Positions 55,718 through 64,000 of a DNA stretch of 64,000 nucleotides are shown here, in pieces. This DNA is from Gammaproteobacteria bacterium (GTDB lineage Bacteria; Pseudomonadota; Gammaproteobacteria; Xanthomonadales; SZUA-36): assembly GCA_021772935.1 (NCBI GenBank), contig JAJFLA010000046.1:275617-339616 (forward strand), in the 5' to 3' direction. How positions within the stretch are numbered: position 1 is the first letter of the stretch; the number at the start of each line of letters is the position of its first letter. Under the pieces are notes generated by a model. That model was not told the origin of the DNA. It saw only the letters and a program-made list of their open reading frames with translations, and did no database searches. The translations under genes were made by a program, and so were the position numbers.

Positions 55718-57124
55718 TTATTTACGGGATTTGCGTTTGGTGAATTTCTTCAGTCGTTTACGTTTGGCTATTTGACGCTGAGTAAGCCTGTTCTTTTTGT
55801 CTTTATAAGGGTTGTCACCACTTCGGAAGTCTATCTGCAATGGTGTACCACGTAACTTGAAATGCCGGATAAAGACATTTTCAAGATAACGTTTATAAGA
55901 TGCCGGGATCGCATCAGTACGGTTTCCGTGAATAATAATCCGCGGCGGCAGACTACCGCCCGCATGCGCGAAACGTAGACGTGAAGTACGTCCCTGGCTC
56001 ATCGGTGGTTGGTGGGCTTCCCAGGCTTTTTGCAGAACACGGGTCAGTTCAGGGGTCGGCATGACCATGGTCGCGCTACGCCAGGCCTCTGTTACCGCTT
56101 TGATAAGCTCTTTCAGACCGGAACCGTGTAAAGCAGACAGGCGAATTTGTCGTGCCCAAGGCACATACTGCAAGCGTCGATCCATTGTCGACAGCACTTG
56201 TTTGCGGTCGTATTCCTCCATGCCATCCCACTTATTCAGTGCAATCACCAGTGCCCGGCCCTGCTGCAGGATATGCCCCAACAAGGTCGTGTCCTGATCG
56301 GTGAGACCTTCGCTGGCGTCCAGCATCAAAACCACAACATGCGCACGGCCTATAGCTTGTAGTGCCTTGATTATACTAAATTTTTCTACTACATCCGTAA
56401 CACGGGAACGTCTACGCACACCTGCTGTATCGATCAGTTCGTAATTGATACCAGCATGCTCCATAAACGTGCTGATACTGTCCCGTGTGGTACCCGGCTG
56501 GTCGAATGCCATGACACGTTCTTCACCTAACATACGGTTGACCAGTGTCGATTTACCGACGTTTGGACGACCAACAATTGCAAGCCGCAGGCGATCTTTG
56601 TCTTCGTCCGGACCTGTCCCGTCCTCAATCATCGGCGGCAACACATTAGCTGCTTCGTCCATCAGGTCGGTCATACCACGACGATGCGAGGCTGCTACGG
56701 GCAGTGCAGGCCCCATTCCCAGCACGGAAAACTCTGCCAGCGCGACATCCGGGTCTGTTCCATCGGTTTTATTGCCAATCAACAATACTGGTCTGTCGTG
56801 CTGGCGCAATAGTTGGCTTATGTCCTCGTCTTCATGCGTCAGGCCATCCCTCGCACTGACGACAAACAATACCAACTCGGATTCGTCGATGGCCTGATGT
56901 ACCTGCTTGGCAGTCAGATAATCGATACCTTCAGCCTGGCCAACGAGGCCACCCGTATCTATCAGGACACACGCTCTCTCACCCACAGCACTGATGCCGT
57001 ATTGACGATCACGGGTTACACCTGGCATATCAGCTACCAATGCATCGCGAGTGCGAGTCAAGGCATTGAAGAGCGTGGATTTGCCGACATTTGGCCGGCC
57101 AACGATGGCGACAACGGGTAACAT
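55718..57124 (-). CDS. der: Ribosome-associated GTPase Der (EngA)
   Basis: 468 residues with two GTPase domains, each with G-R-P-N-V-G-K-S (near 8-15 and about 188-195), N-K-T-D and N-K-W-D, plus the C-terminal KH-like domain and a long basic tail (K-K-N-R-L-T-Q-R-Q). 50S subunit maturation. Last gene of the bamB series; 135 bp separate it from bamB. Confidence 0.97.
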   Translation of the reverse strand: MLPVVAIVGRPNVGKSTLFNALTRTRDALVADMPGVTRDRQYGISAVGERACVLIDTGGLVGQAEGIDYLTAKQVHQAIDESELVLFVVSARDGLTHEDEDISQLLRQHDRPVLLIGNKTDGTDPDVALAEFSVLGMGPALPVAASHRRGMTDLMDEAANVLPPMIEDGTGPDEDKDRLRLAIVGRPNVGKSTLVNRMLGEERVMAFDQPGTTRDSISTFMEHAGINYELIDTAGVRRRSRVTDVVEKFSIIKALQAIGRAHVVVLMLDASEGLTDQDTTLLGHILQQGRALVIALNKWDGMEEYDRKQVLSTMDRRLQYVPWARQIRLSALHGSGLKELIKAVTEAWRSATMVMPTPELTRVLQKAWEAHQPPMSQGRTSRLRFAHAGGSLPPRIIIHGNRTDAIPASYKRYLENVFIRHFKLRGTPLQIDFRSGDNPYKDKKNRLTQRQIAKRKRLKKFTKRKSRK

Positions 57125-57259
57125 GAGTTTACGCTTTCTTCAGGGTTTCAAGAATGGCAGCATCATACAGGCATAAACAGGGTCAGAGAACCATTTCCGT
57201 TTATTTTGCGCGAGTTAATGCAATGCAACCTTGGTTAATGACACAGTTTTTAAACTTTG

Positions 57260-58426
57260 CTAGTTAAGTGTAACACCCGCCCGAAATGCAGTTATCTCAC
57301 CCTTTTGAGTCATCACATACAGCGTATTACCCACCACCAGGGGTGGTCCTGAAAACCCATTGCCACCGACCTTTTCACGTGCAGCGAACTGACCGTCACT
57401 TATATTGATCCAGTGCAGATAACCCTCTTTATCACCGACCACAATAAAACGGCCATAAAACACCGGTCGGGTCAGGCCTCTGCGCACCAATTGATCATGT
57501 TTCCACGATTCAGCGCCATTGCGCCGATCAAGCAACCACAAATTACCGTCTTTGTCGCTTATCGCCAGATTGATACGATCTACCGTAACACCCGTGGCTG
57601 AAGAAATATCCTTGAACCACAGTAAACGGCCAGAATCCGCAGCCAGCGAAGCCAGACGGTTTTTATAGCTCGAAACCAACAAATCAGAGGCAATAAAAAC
57701 CAGTTGACCATCAATGTCCGACAGGCGCTCCAATTCGGTCCGGCCTTCCACAGTGACCAGTGTTTGTTCCCACATCAAGGTACCATCATCCACACGCAAG
57801 GCCACAACCTGACCACCATCGTAACCAATAAAAGCTACGCCGGCCCTTAGCAGTGGCGGTGCATTACCTCTGAGTGTCAATAATGGGACACTATGATCAT
57901 AAACCCATACGCGCTGACCGGTATCTGCATCCAGACCGAAAACACGTCCATCAATGCAACGTACAACGACGATTCCATCTGACTCTGCGGGTGCTGCGAG
58001 TACTTCTGAGGTCACCGTCGCCGACCAGAGCTGAGTGCCAGTCGAAACATCGAACGCAAAAACCTCACCATTTTGTGTCCCCATCAGTAACAGCTTGCCA
58101 GACACACCCGGGCCACCGGTGAAAGGTAGTTTGGTCTTGATTTCCCACTGCTTACGCCCGTTATCTGCGTCAATAGCCATCAGCAGACCTTTGTAATCGG
58201 CTGCGTATAAGGAACCAGATGAATAGGCGGGTCTGAGTTGTCTTCCAGCTTTATCCAGTCCTTTGCCTATACCGGTGGACCATACTTTTCCAACTTTGAG
58301 TGTTGGTTCAAACTCCAGCAACTTCGCTGGGGCATCAATATCGTCGTCATCGCCCCAACTCTTTATCCAGCTGCAACCATCAAGTAACACAAGTGCGGCT
58401 AATGCAGGGATAAGCCATTGCCTCAC
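57260..58426 (-). CDS. bamB: Outer-membrane assembly lipoprotein BamB
   Basis: 388 residues. The signal peptide ends L-D-G-C with lipobox Cys18. The body is an eight-bladed PQQ-like beta-propeller: repeated G-x-L-x-A-x-D-A-D-T/S-G-x-x-x-W units. It helps BamA insert beta-barrels. Start overlaps the yfgM stop by 4 bp. Confidence 0.95.
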   Translation of the reverse strand: MRQWLIPALAALVLLDGCSWIKSWGDDDDIDAPAKLLEFEPTLKVGKVWSTGIGKGLDKAGRQLRPAYSSGSLYAADYKGLLMAIDADNGRKQWEIKTKLPFTGGPGVSGKLLLMGTQNGEVFAFDVSTGTQLWSATVTSEVLAAPAESDGIVVVRCIDGRVFGLDADTGQRVWVYDHSVPLLTLRGNAPPLLRAGVAFIGYDGGQVVALRVDDGTLMWEQTLVTVEGRTELERLSDIDGQLVFIASDLLVSSYKNRLASLAADSGRLLWFKDISSATGVTVDRINLAISDKDGNLWLLDRRNGAESWKHDQLVRRGLTRPVFYGRFIVVGDKEGYLHWINISDGQFAAREKVGGNGFSGPPLVVGNTLYVMTQKGEITAFRAGVTLN

Positions 58427-59109
58427 ATCTCACCTCCGCCCGTGTCAACCTCAACCCCGGCGGCAGTAGCCGCTGCAGCAGCCTCTAGTGCTTGCAACTT
58501 GATACTCAACAACTCGCGATTTCCAACACCCTCTTCAAGCGCGTTCAGCGATGCCTGGTAATTTTGAACAGCCAGCTCCGTTTCACCTCTTGCCAGGTGA
58601 ATATCACCGCGTATTTCAGCGAACAATGCCTCGAAACCCACCTCAGACGATGCTCCATCAAGTAACTCCAGCGCCGCATCCGTATCACCCTGACTGAGTT
58701 TAATGCGAGCAAGCCTTTCCCTTGCTATCACCTTGATCGCGGCTGGTTGGGCTGTGTTCATTGCATGTGTTAATGCAGTTGCCGCAATATCCAATTGTCC
58801 AGCTTGCAAGCGGGCTTTGGCCATCATCATGGAAGCCATGGAAGTATAAGCAGATTTGGGATATTCGGCTTTCAGTACTTCGTAGTTGGGTACCGCAGCA
58901 TCCATGTTATCTGTCTCAATCAAACTGACCATTAGCTGATATTCGGCTGATGCCTGTTGACGCTTACTGACTTCCCAGGCTTGCCACTGCCGAAAGCCAA
59001 ACATTAAACCGAAAGCGAGAACCAGGCCCATGACGATGGCACTACCATTTTCCCGTAACCAACTTTTTACGCGTTCACCCTGTTCGTGGGTATCATATAA
59101 ATCTGACAT
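58423..59109 (-). CDS. yfgM: YfgM family tetratricopeptide membrane protein
   Basis: 228 residues from ATG 59109 (M-S-D-L-Y-D-T-H-E-Q-G); an upstream ATG at 59148 adds 13 residues outside the family. An N-terminal membrane helix (about 24-42) then TPR-like helices (A-S-M-M-M-A-K-A-R-L). In E. coli YfgM is a SecYEG-linked protein that acts with PpiD. In the conserved place between hisS and bamB. Confidence 0.9.
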   Translation of the reverse strand: MSDLYDTHEQGERVKSWLRENGSAIVMGLVLAFGLMFGFRQWQAWEVSKRQQASAEYQLMVSLIETDNMDAAVPNYEVLKAEYPKSAYTSMASMMMAKARLQAGQLDIAATALTHAMNTAQPAAIKVIARERLARIKLSQGDTDAALELLDGASSEVGFEALFAEIRGDIHLARGETELAVQNYQASLNALEEGVGNRELLSIKLQALEAAAAATAAGVEVDTGGGEM

Positions 59110-59163
59110 TGATTTTATTAATCCATCATTTGAAATTACACCGGGCATGTGCCCGACAAAAGA

Positions 59164-60438
59164 TTATATGGAGTCGATATATTTACGAATCCAGTCCCCG
59201 ACCTGATTAAAGTCCAGTTTTAACTGCTCATCACCGCTACGCAAAAATTTGACTGTAAGCTGTCCGTCACGAATTTCATCCTCGCCTAACACCAGGGCCA
59301 ATAGTGCACCACTGCGATCAGCACGTTTGAACTGGGCTTTGAAGCTGCCTTTATTCAAATTGACGATCAAGCGCAGGGCTGGAATCCCGGCGCGCAAATC
59401 ATACGCGAGTTTTAATGCAGTTTCAGTGCTGTTTTCACCCACGGCAACCAGGTAAGCATGCATAACCGGAGGCACAACATCATCTTTTTGACGCAGTAGT
59501 TCAACCAAGCGCTCTTCACCCATAGCAAATCCGATACCAGACCAGGGTTTCCCACCTTGTAGTTCAATCAGCTTATCGTAACGACCACCCGCGCAAACCG
59601 TACCCTGCGCACCCAACTCATCAGTGGTCCATTCGAATACAGTATGGCAATAATAATCCAGTCCACGCACCAATCGCGGGTTTTCATGAAATTCAATCCC
59701 CAGCCCGTCCAGATAACGTTTCAATTGTTCATAATGATTGCACGAAGCTTCCCCGAGATGATCCATTAACAAGGGCGCATCTTCGAGTAAGGCAATAACT
59801 TTGGGATCCTTGCTGTCCAGTACACGCAATGGATTACGTTCCGCGCGTTCGTTTGTCTGATCGTCAAGTTCGTTTTTGTGTGCGTTGAGGAATGAATACA
59901 GCTGATCCCGGTACAAGCTGCGCTCATCCGCGTTGCCGAGCGAATTGAGTTCCAGACGCAAATTGGTTAAGCCAAGACGGTTCCATAAGCCGCTACCAAG
60001 CGCTAGAATTTCAGCGTCTGCGTCCGGGCCTGATACACCAAAAAGTTCCGCTCCAATCTGGTGAAATTGTCGGCTGCGGCCTTTTTGCGGACGTTCATAA
60101 CGAAACATCGCACCGCTATACCAAAGCCGCTTGACCTGTCCATACAACAAACCATTCTGCAGGGCTGCGCGTACAACACCGGCGGTTCCTTCTGGTCGCA
60201 AGCTCAAAGACTCGCGATTGCGGTCATCAAAGCTATACATTTCTTTGGAAACAACATCTGTCGCCGAACCGATAGCACGGGTAAAAACATCGGTTTTTTC
60301 CAACAAGGGAATTCGAATTTGTTCAAAACCGTAGGCAGCGAATATCTGTTCGGCTGTTGTTTCCAACCTGTGCCAATAATGTATATCTTCCGGAAGGATG
60401 TCATTCATCCCGCGGATTGAGCGAATGGGGCTATTCAT
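59164..60438 (-). CDS. hisS: Histidyl-tRNA synthetase
   Basis: 424 residues. Class II motif 2 F-R-Y-E-R-P-Q-K-G-R, the HisA box L-V-R-G-L-D-Y-Y and A-G-G-R-Y-D, and motif 3 G-I-G-F-A-M-G-E-E-R. It starts 1 bp after the rodZ stop; ispG, which usually lies between them, is absent. Confidence 0.97.
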   Translation of the reverse strand: MNSPIRSIRGMNDILPEDIHYWHRLETTAEQIFAAYGFEQIRIPLLEKTDVFTRAIGSATDVVSKEMYSFDDRNRESLSLRPEGTAGVVRAALQNGLLYGQVKRLWYSGAMFRYERPQKGRSRQFHQIGAELFGVSGPDADAEILALGSGLWNRLGLTNLRLELNSLGNADERSLYRDQLYSFLNAHKNELDDQTNERAERNPLRVLDSKDPKVIALLEDAPLLMDHLGEASCNHYEQLKRYLDGLGIEFHENPRLVRGLDYYCHTVFEWTTDELGAQGTVCAGGRYDKLIELQGGKPWSGIGFAMGEERLVELLRQKDDVVPPVMHAYLVAVGENSTETALKLAYDLRAGIPALRLIVNLNKGSFKAQFKRADRSGALLALVLGEDEIRDGQLTVKFLRSGDEQLKLDFNQVGDWIRKYIDSI

Positions 60439-60439
60439 T

Positions 60440-61318
60440 TTAGTTGTGGCTCGGCCCTTTATTGTCAGTCGCTTGTTTTGGTGGCCAGGTCAGCTGAGCA
60501 ACATCATCCCGGCCAAACGCCGTTAAATCCACCGGTTCACCATCCATAGACAAACGTACAGCGGATACGCGTCCAAACAGAATTCGAAATGGCGGCTTGC
60601 CGTGATACGCTTTTTCACTGCCACCACGCAATAAGTCCATCTCAAGTTCCTGACCGTTCGCATCAGTAATCTCAACCCAACTGTCGGCAGAGATCGTGAT
60701 CTTTAGTTGGCTTTCACCATCCACTACAGGCGGGCGAGACACCGCCGCCCAGGCCCGTTCAGCAGTATCCAGACCATCCGTTGCCTGACTGTGAAGAGCC
60801 TCCAGTGGTGCAATGGAAGCATTTACCGACTCCTTAAACTTCTGTGCTTGACCCTGACTTGTAATGCTCTCGGATTCCGTTACGCCATCTTGGCCGGTGT
60901 GGGACGCTGAACCATTTTGAGACAACCTGACGGCTTCATGAGTGAACTGCCACGCGAGTGTTCCGATTAACAAAGATGCTAGTACATAGCTAGTGGCACG
61001 CATCCATCTATCCATGGGATTGCGTTTTGGTGGTTCGAAAAAAACATTTTGTATTGCGGGTTGTTGCTTGTCAGTTGATATCACCAGGGTCTGAATTTTC
61101 TCTAGCGGAATTTGCAAGTAATGTGCATAGGTCTGGATATAGCCATTTCTATACACCAAAGCGATATGATCCGCTTGTCCCTGCTCAATATCTCTTAATA
61201 ATTTCTCGTCCAGATGAACGGCTTGAGCAACAGCTGCCAGCGACAACTCGCGTTCCATCCGCTGTTGCTTCAGGTACTCACCCGTTGTCATGGGGATGGT
61301 TTCTTGTTGCGGTTTCAT
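60440..61318 (-). CDS. rodZ: RodZ-like cytoskeletal/HTH membrane protein
   Basis: 292 residues. HTH_25-type helix-turn-helix near 12-75 (Y-L-K-Q-Q-R, L-A-A-V-A-Q-A-V), a membrane helix about 108-126, a Ser/Gln-rich periplasmic linker, and a C-terminal DUF4115 domain (I-S-A-D-S-W-V-E-I-T-D, P-F-R-I-L-F-G). RodZ links MreB to the envelope. Start overlaps the pilW stop by 4 bp (ATGA). Confidence 0.9.
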   Translation of the reverse strand: MKPQQETIPMTTGEYLKQQRMERELSLAAVAQAVHLDEKLLRDIEQGQADHIALVYRNGYIQTYAHYLQIPLEKIQTLVISTDKQQPAIQNVFFEPPKRNPMDRWMRATSYVLASLLIGTLAWQFTHEAVRLSQNGSASHTGQDGVTESESITSQGQAQKFKESVNASIAPLEALHSQATDGLDTAERAWAAVSRPPVVDGESQLKITISADSWVEITDANGQELEMDLLRGGSEKAYHGKPPFRILFGRVSAVRLSMDGEPVDLTAFGRDDVAQLTWPPKQATDNKGPSHN

Positions 61319-62127
61319 GTTCCAGAAATCCTCCGGACCTCTGCTGTTTGATCTGATTTGGGAAAGTCGGTTTCAAGGCTACGCTTGTACTTATTGGCTC
61401 TTTTGTCATCATCTGAGGCTGTTTCCACCCTGTAAGCAAGCAACAGGCTTTCTGGCCCATGGCTGGCGACAGCTTCATAGCGTTGTATAAACGCCCGTGA
61501 TGTCAGATAATTCTGCTGCTCAAAATTCAGTCTTGCCATGGTCAGCAGCGCATCAGGAAATTCAGGTTCTATTTTAAGTGCACGACGCAGATAATTATTC
61601 GCCTCGGTCAACTCACCTTTACCCAGCGCACAGGAACCAGCATTCGTTAGAGCCACCGACGGTGAGCTATAAAACGGATCGTCCAGTGCCTTTAGAAAAT
61701 GCTCGGTGGCCTGATTACCTTCACCTGTCTGACACAAATAAACGCCATAATTATTATTGACGTCACCTTTACTGGGCGCAGCCTGATAAGCTTTGTGATA
61801 GTGCTTGCCTGCCAGCTCCATCTCGCCGATGCGTTCGTAGAGTACTGCTATCACCGTATGTGCTTGTGCATAACCGGGATCTGCTTTGATAGCCTTTTTT
61901 AATTTGCCCAGGGCTACTTCGTATTGGCCACGAGTCATGTACTCAAGTCCAAGTGAAGTATTGAATTCAGCAGCTTTATGCCTTTTACCTTGAGTGGACT
62001 GATCATCCGACGGATTGGAAGCACAAGCGCTGATAAAAACTGACAGGGTAAACAGTGCAAGCAACTGTATGCTTGCAGCTAACAGGGTCCTGTTAGATTT
62101 TGACTTTATCGGCACCAACATACTCAT
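61315..62127 (-). CDS. pilW: Type IV pilus biogenesis/stability lipoprotein PilW (PilF)
   Basis: 270 residues. Lipoprotein signal ending F-I-S-A-C, then TPR repeats ([20 protein letters not shown]). It pilots the secretin PilQ to the outer membrane. It has the usual place between rlmN and rodZ and, with pilZ, argues that the organism makes type IV pili. Overlaps rlmN by 4 bp. Confidence 0.92.
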   Translation of the reverse strand: MSMLVPIKSKSNRTLLAASIQLLALFTLSVFISACASNPSDDQSTQGKRHKAAEFNTSLGLEYMTRGQYEVALGKLKKAIKADPGYAQAHTVIAVLYERIGEMELAGKHYHKAYQAAPSKGDVNNNYGVYLCQTGEGNQATEHFLKALDDPFYSSPSVALTNAGSCALGKGELTEANNYLRRALKIEPEFPDALLTMARLNFEQQNYLTSRAFIQRYEAVASHGPESLLLAYRVETASDDDKRANKYKRSLETDFPKSDQTAEVRRISGT

Positions 62128-63266
62128 GGGGTGGTCTCAATCATTTTTAGTTTGATACGTTCACTTCGTTTGGTACGGTCTTTTACTTTACCCACCAGTT
62201 GTCCGCAGGCTGCATTAATATCTTCGCCACGCGTCTTTCTCACGGTTGCTATAAGCCCACCGCGCATCACGATTTCCTGGAACTCTGCAATACGATCTTG
62301 ACTGGAACAACGGTATTGAGTACCCGGAAAAGGGTTAAATGGTATCAGATTCAGCTTGCTGGGTACTGTTCTTAATAATTTAACAAGTTTACGCGCATGC
62401 TGCGGGTGGTCATTAACACCATCTATCAAGGTGTATTCAAAGGTCACAGAACGTTTGTGCTTCTCTGATACGTAATCCCTGCAGGCCTGCATTAACTCAG
62501 CAATGGGATATTTGCGATTGAGAGGAACCAATTCAGTGCGCACGTCATCGACGGGCGAATGCAGTGATACGGCAAGTGCCACGTCAATGGTCTCACGTAA
62601 GCGATAAATGCCAGGAACCAGACCAGCCGTACTCAGGGTTACACGCTTCGCAGCGAAACCAAAACCAAGGTCATTACGCATTAATGACATGGCTGGCACA
62701 ACAGCATCAAAATTGAGCAAGGGCTCACCCATACCCATCATCACGATGTTGGTAATACGGCGCTGGCCATTGCGTTCATGCCCCAGCGCCTTTGCTGCAA
62801 GCCAAACCTGGCCGATGATTTCAGCGGTTGTCAGGTTACGTGCAAACCCTTGTGCGCCGGTCGCGCAGAACGAACAGTTCAATGCACAACCGACCTGTGA
62901 GGATACACATAAAGTACCCCGCTTAGGTTCGGGAATATAGACCGTTTCAACCGCGTTACCACCCTTGAAGCCTATGAGCCACTTAACGGTGCCGTCAGAA
63001 GAGCGGTGCTCCTGGATAATTTCAGGTAGCTTGATCTCAGCGATTAAGCTCAGCTTTTCACGTAAAGCAATTCCCAGGTCGGTCATTGCTGCAACATCGG
63101 TTTGCGCATGATGGTAAATCCATTTCAGGACCTGTTGAGCCCGAAATGGTTTTTCATCAATAGATTCAAAAAAAGCCCGTAAACCCACTTCATCAAGATC
63201 AAGCAGGTTTACACGGGCACCTGCGGAATTCACCGCAAGCTGACTTTTGCTATTACTATTCGCCAA
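62124..63266 (-). CDS. rlmN: Dual-specificity 23S rRNA/tRNA methyltransferase RlmN
   Basis: 380 residues. Radical-SAM motif C-A-L-N-C-S-F-C near the middle ([10 protein letters not shown]), and [11 protein letters not shown] with the methyl-transferring Cys. Methylates C2 of A2503 and tRNA A37. The start overlaps ndk by 11 bp. Confidence 0.97.
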   Translation of the reverse strand: MANSNSKSQLAVNSAGARVNLLDLDEVGLRAFFESIDEKPFRAQQVLKWIYHHAQTDVAAMTDLGIALREKLSLIAEIKLPEIIQEHRSSDGTVKWLIGFKGGNAVETVYIPEPKRGTLCVSSQVGCALNCSFCATGAQGFARNLTTAEIIGQVWLAAKALGHERNGQRRITNIVMMGMGEPLLNFDAVVPAMSLMRNDLGFGFAAKRVTLSTAGLVPGIYRLRETIDVALAVSLHSPVDDVRTELVPLNRKYPIAELMQACRDYVSEKHKRSVTFEYTLIDGVNDHPQHARKLVKLLRTVPSKLNLIPFNPFPGTQYRCSSQDRIAEFQEIVMRGGLIATVRKTRGEDINAACGQLVGKVKDRTKRSERIKLKMIETTP

Positions 63267-63663
63267 AAAAGTACGCTATTTCTGTTTTGGCAGTATCCGG
63301 CCCGTCAGAGCCATGTACTGCATTGGCTTCAATGCTTTCTGCAAAATCAGCACGAATAGTACCGGCTTCAGCCTCTGCCGGATTGGTAGCGCCCATTAAC
63401 TGGCGGTTCCTTGTGATGGCATCCTCACCTTCCAGGGCCTGGATCATGACGGGACCTGATGTCATGAAATCAACCAGGTCATTGAAAAACGGGCGTTGCC
63501 TGTGCACAGCATAAAAACCTTCTGCTTGTTCACGACTCAGATGCTTCATCCTGGCTGCAACAATCTTCAGCCCGGCCGTTTCAAAACGGCTATAAATTTC
63601 CCCGATCACGTTTTTAGCCACCGCATCAGGTTTGATAATTGATAATGTACGTTCAACAGACAC
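63256..63663 (-). CDS. ndk: Nucleoside diphosphate kinase
   Basis: 135 residues. [16 protein letters not shown], and N-A-V-H-G-S-D with the phospho-His. Balances NTP pools. First gene of the minus-strand series. Confidence 0.98.
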   Translation of the reverse strand: MSVERTLSIIKPDAVAKNVIGEIYSRFETAGLKIVAARMKHLSREQAEGFYAVHRQRPFFNDLVDFMTSGPVMIQALEGEDAITRNRQLMGATNPAEAEAGTIRADFAESIEANAVHGSDGPDTAKTEIAYFFGE

Positions 63664-63818
63664 TTAAAAACTCTCCGTAACTAATTGATATTAATAAATA
63701 TGAAATACATATTATGTTTGTGATAATCAGACTGGACCTAACCGCTCATTTTAAGCTGACACAGACATGCTTGCAATCAGGTTTCCACGGCATGAGATGT
63801 CATTATCTATACTAGTGT
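63664..63818. other. Intergenic stretch, promoter side of ndk
   Basis: AT-rich, without a coding frame; the next 182 bp are the partial E3 copy, so the gene-free tail of the window is 337 bp. Confidence 0.5.
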
Positions 63819-64000
63819 AGTGTAGTGTCCTGTATTAAGTAGTGATTAAGCGATACGAAAAAGCATTAGCTGTAAGGCCCGCCTCGCAGGGAATGGCCCA
63901 GTCCTTCTCAAGAGGCGCACCAAGAGTAGGCGCCCTCAGGCGACGCAGCAGATGATGCTTTCTCGTATCGCCCTTCGGGAGCCCCACAAAAGCTCCAATC
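63819..64000 (+). repeat. MITE-like element E3, second copy of E2, cut by window end
   Basis: Same sequence as 51052-51232 with about four substitutions in 180 positions, same orientation. The left end AGTGTAGTGTCC is preceded by a further AGTGT. The inner inverted repeat is present; the right end lies beyond the window. Confidence 0.92.

Overview
The window is chromosomal DNA of a gammaproteobacterium. Several gene orders typical of that class are present: rlmN-pilW-rodZ-hisS-yfgM-bamB-der, yceD-rpmF-plsX-fabH-fabG-acpP-fabF-pabB-pabC-mltG-tmk-holB-pilZ, clpS-clpA beside infA, mnmA-hflD, and a fadJ-fadI pair. pilW and pilZ point to type IV pili. I cannot name genus or species from the sequence.

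Layout. 1-3735 (+) is an envelope cluster: a VWA-domain membrane protein cut by the window edge, two lipoproteins and an M48 metalloprotease. 3880-9489 is an AT-rich accessory island bounded by two 256-bp direct repeats (253 of 256 identical), the second 27 bp from the 3' end of tRNA-Cys. It holds a two-gene operon whose products each carry a short PD-(D/E)xK-like motif, a repressor/ImmA-type protease pair with recognisable operators and a divergent DUF2188 gene, and a Cys-rich coiled-coil protein with a small membrane partner. No integrase or transposase is visible in it. 9517-17995 is housekeeping: tRNA-Cys, tRNA-Gly, infA, clpA, clpS, mnmA, hflD, acnA and an acetyltransferase. 18073-27954 is mixed and poorly conserved: small hypotheticals, GNATs, a crotonase, a MerR regulator beside a free copy of its own C-terminal domain, a methyltransferase, a gamma-carbonic anhydrase-like protein, an ABC-2 exporter, remnants of an HTH antitoxin, an unrecognised Cys/His/Asp protein and a YdeI/OmdA-like protein. 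28026-39176 carries lhr, a lipoprotein, a GCS2-CBS fusion, fadD, dinB and a class V aminotransferase.

39208-50149 (-) is the fatty-acid/folate/replication operon group; fabD is not in its usual place. 50279-54621 (+) holds maf and the beta-oxidation pair fadJ-fadI. 54638-63663 (-) holds folD, der and the bamB-yfgM-hisS-rodZ-pilW-rlmN-ndk series; ispG is missing from its usual slot between rodZ and hisS.

Small non-coding repeat elements with terminal inverted repeats recur in the second half: a 338-bp composite element between pabC and mltG (42235-42572), a solo end at pabB/pabC (43404-43449), and two copies of a 287-bp MITE-like element (51052-51338, and 63819 to the window end). The first supplies the last codons of pabC and probably the ribosome binding site of mltG. 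No CRISPR array, rRNA or complete insertion sequence was seen.
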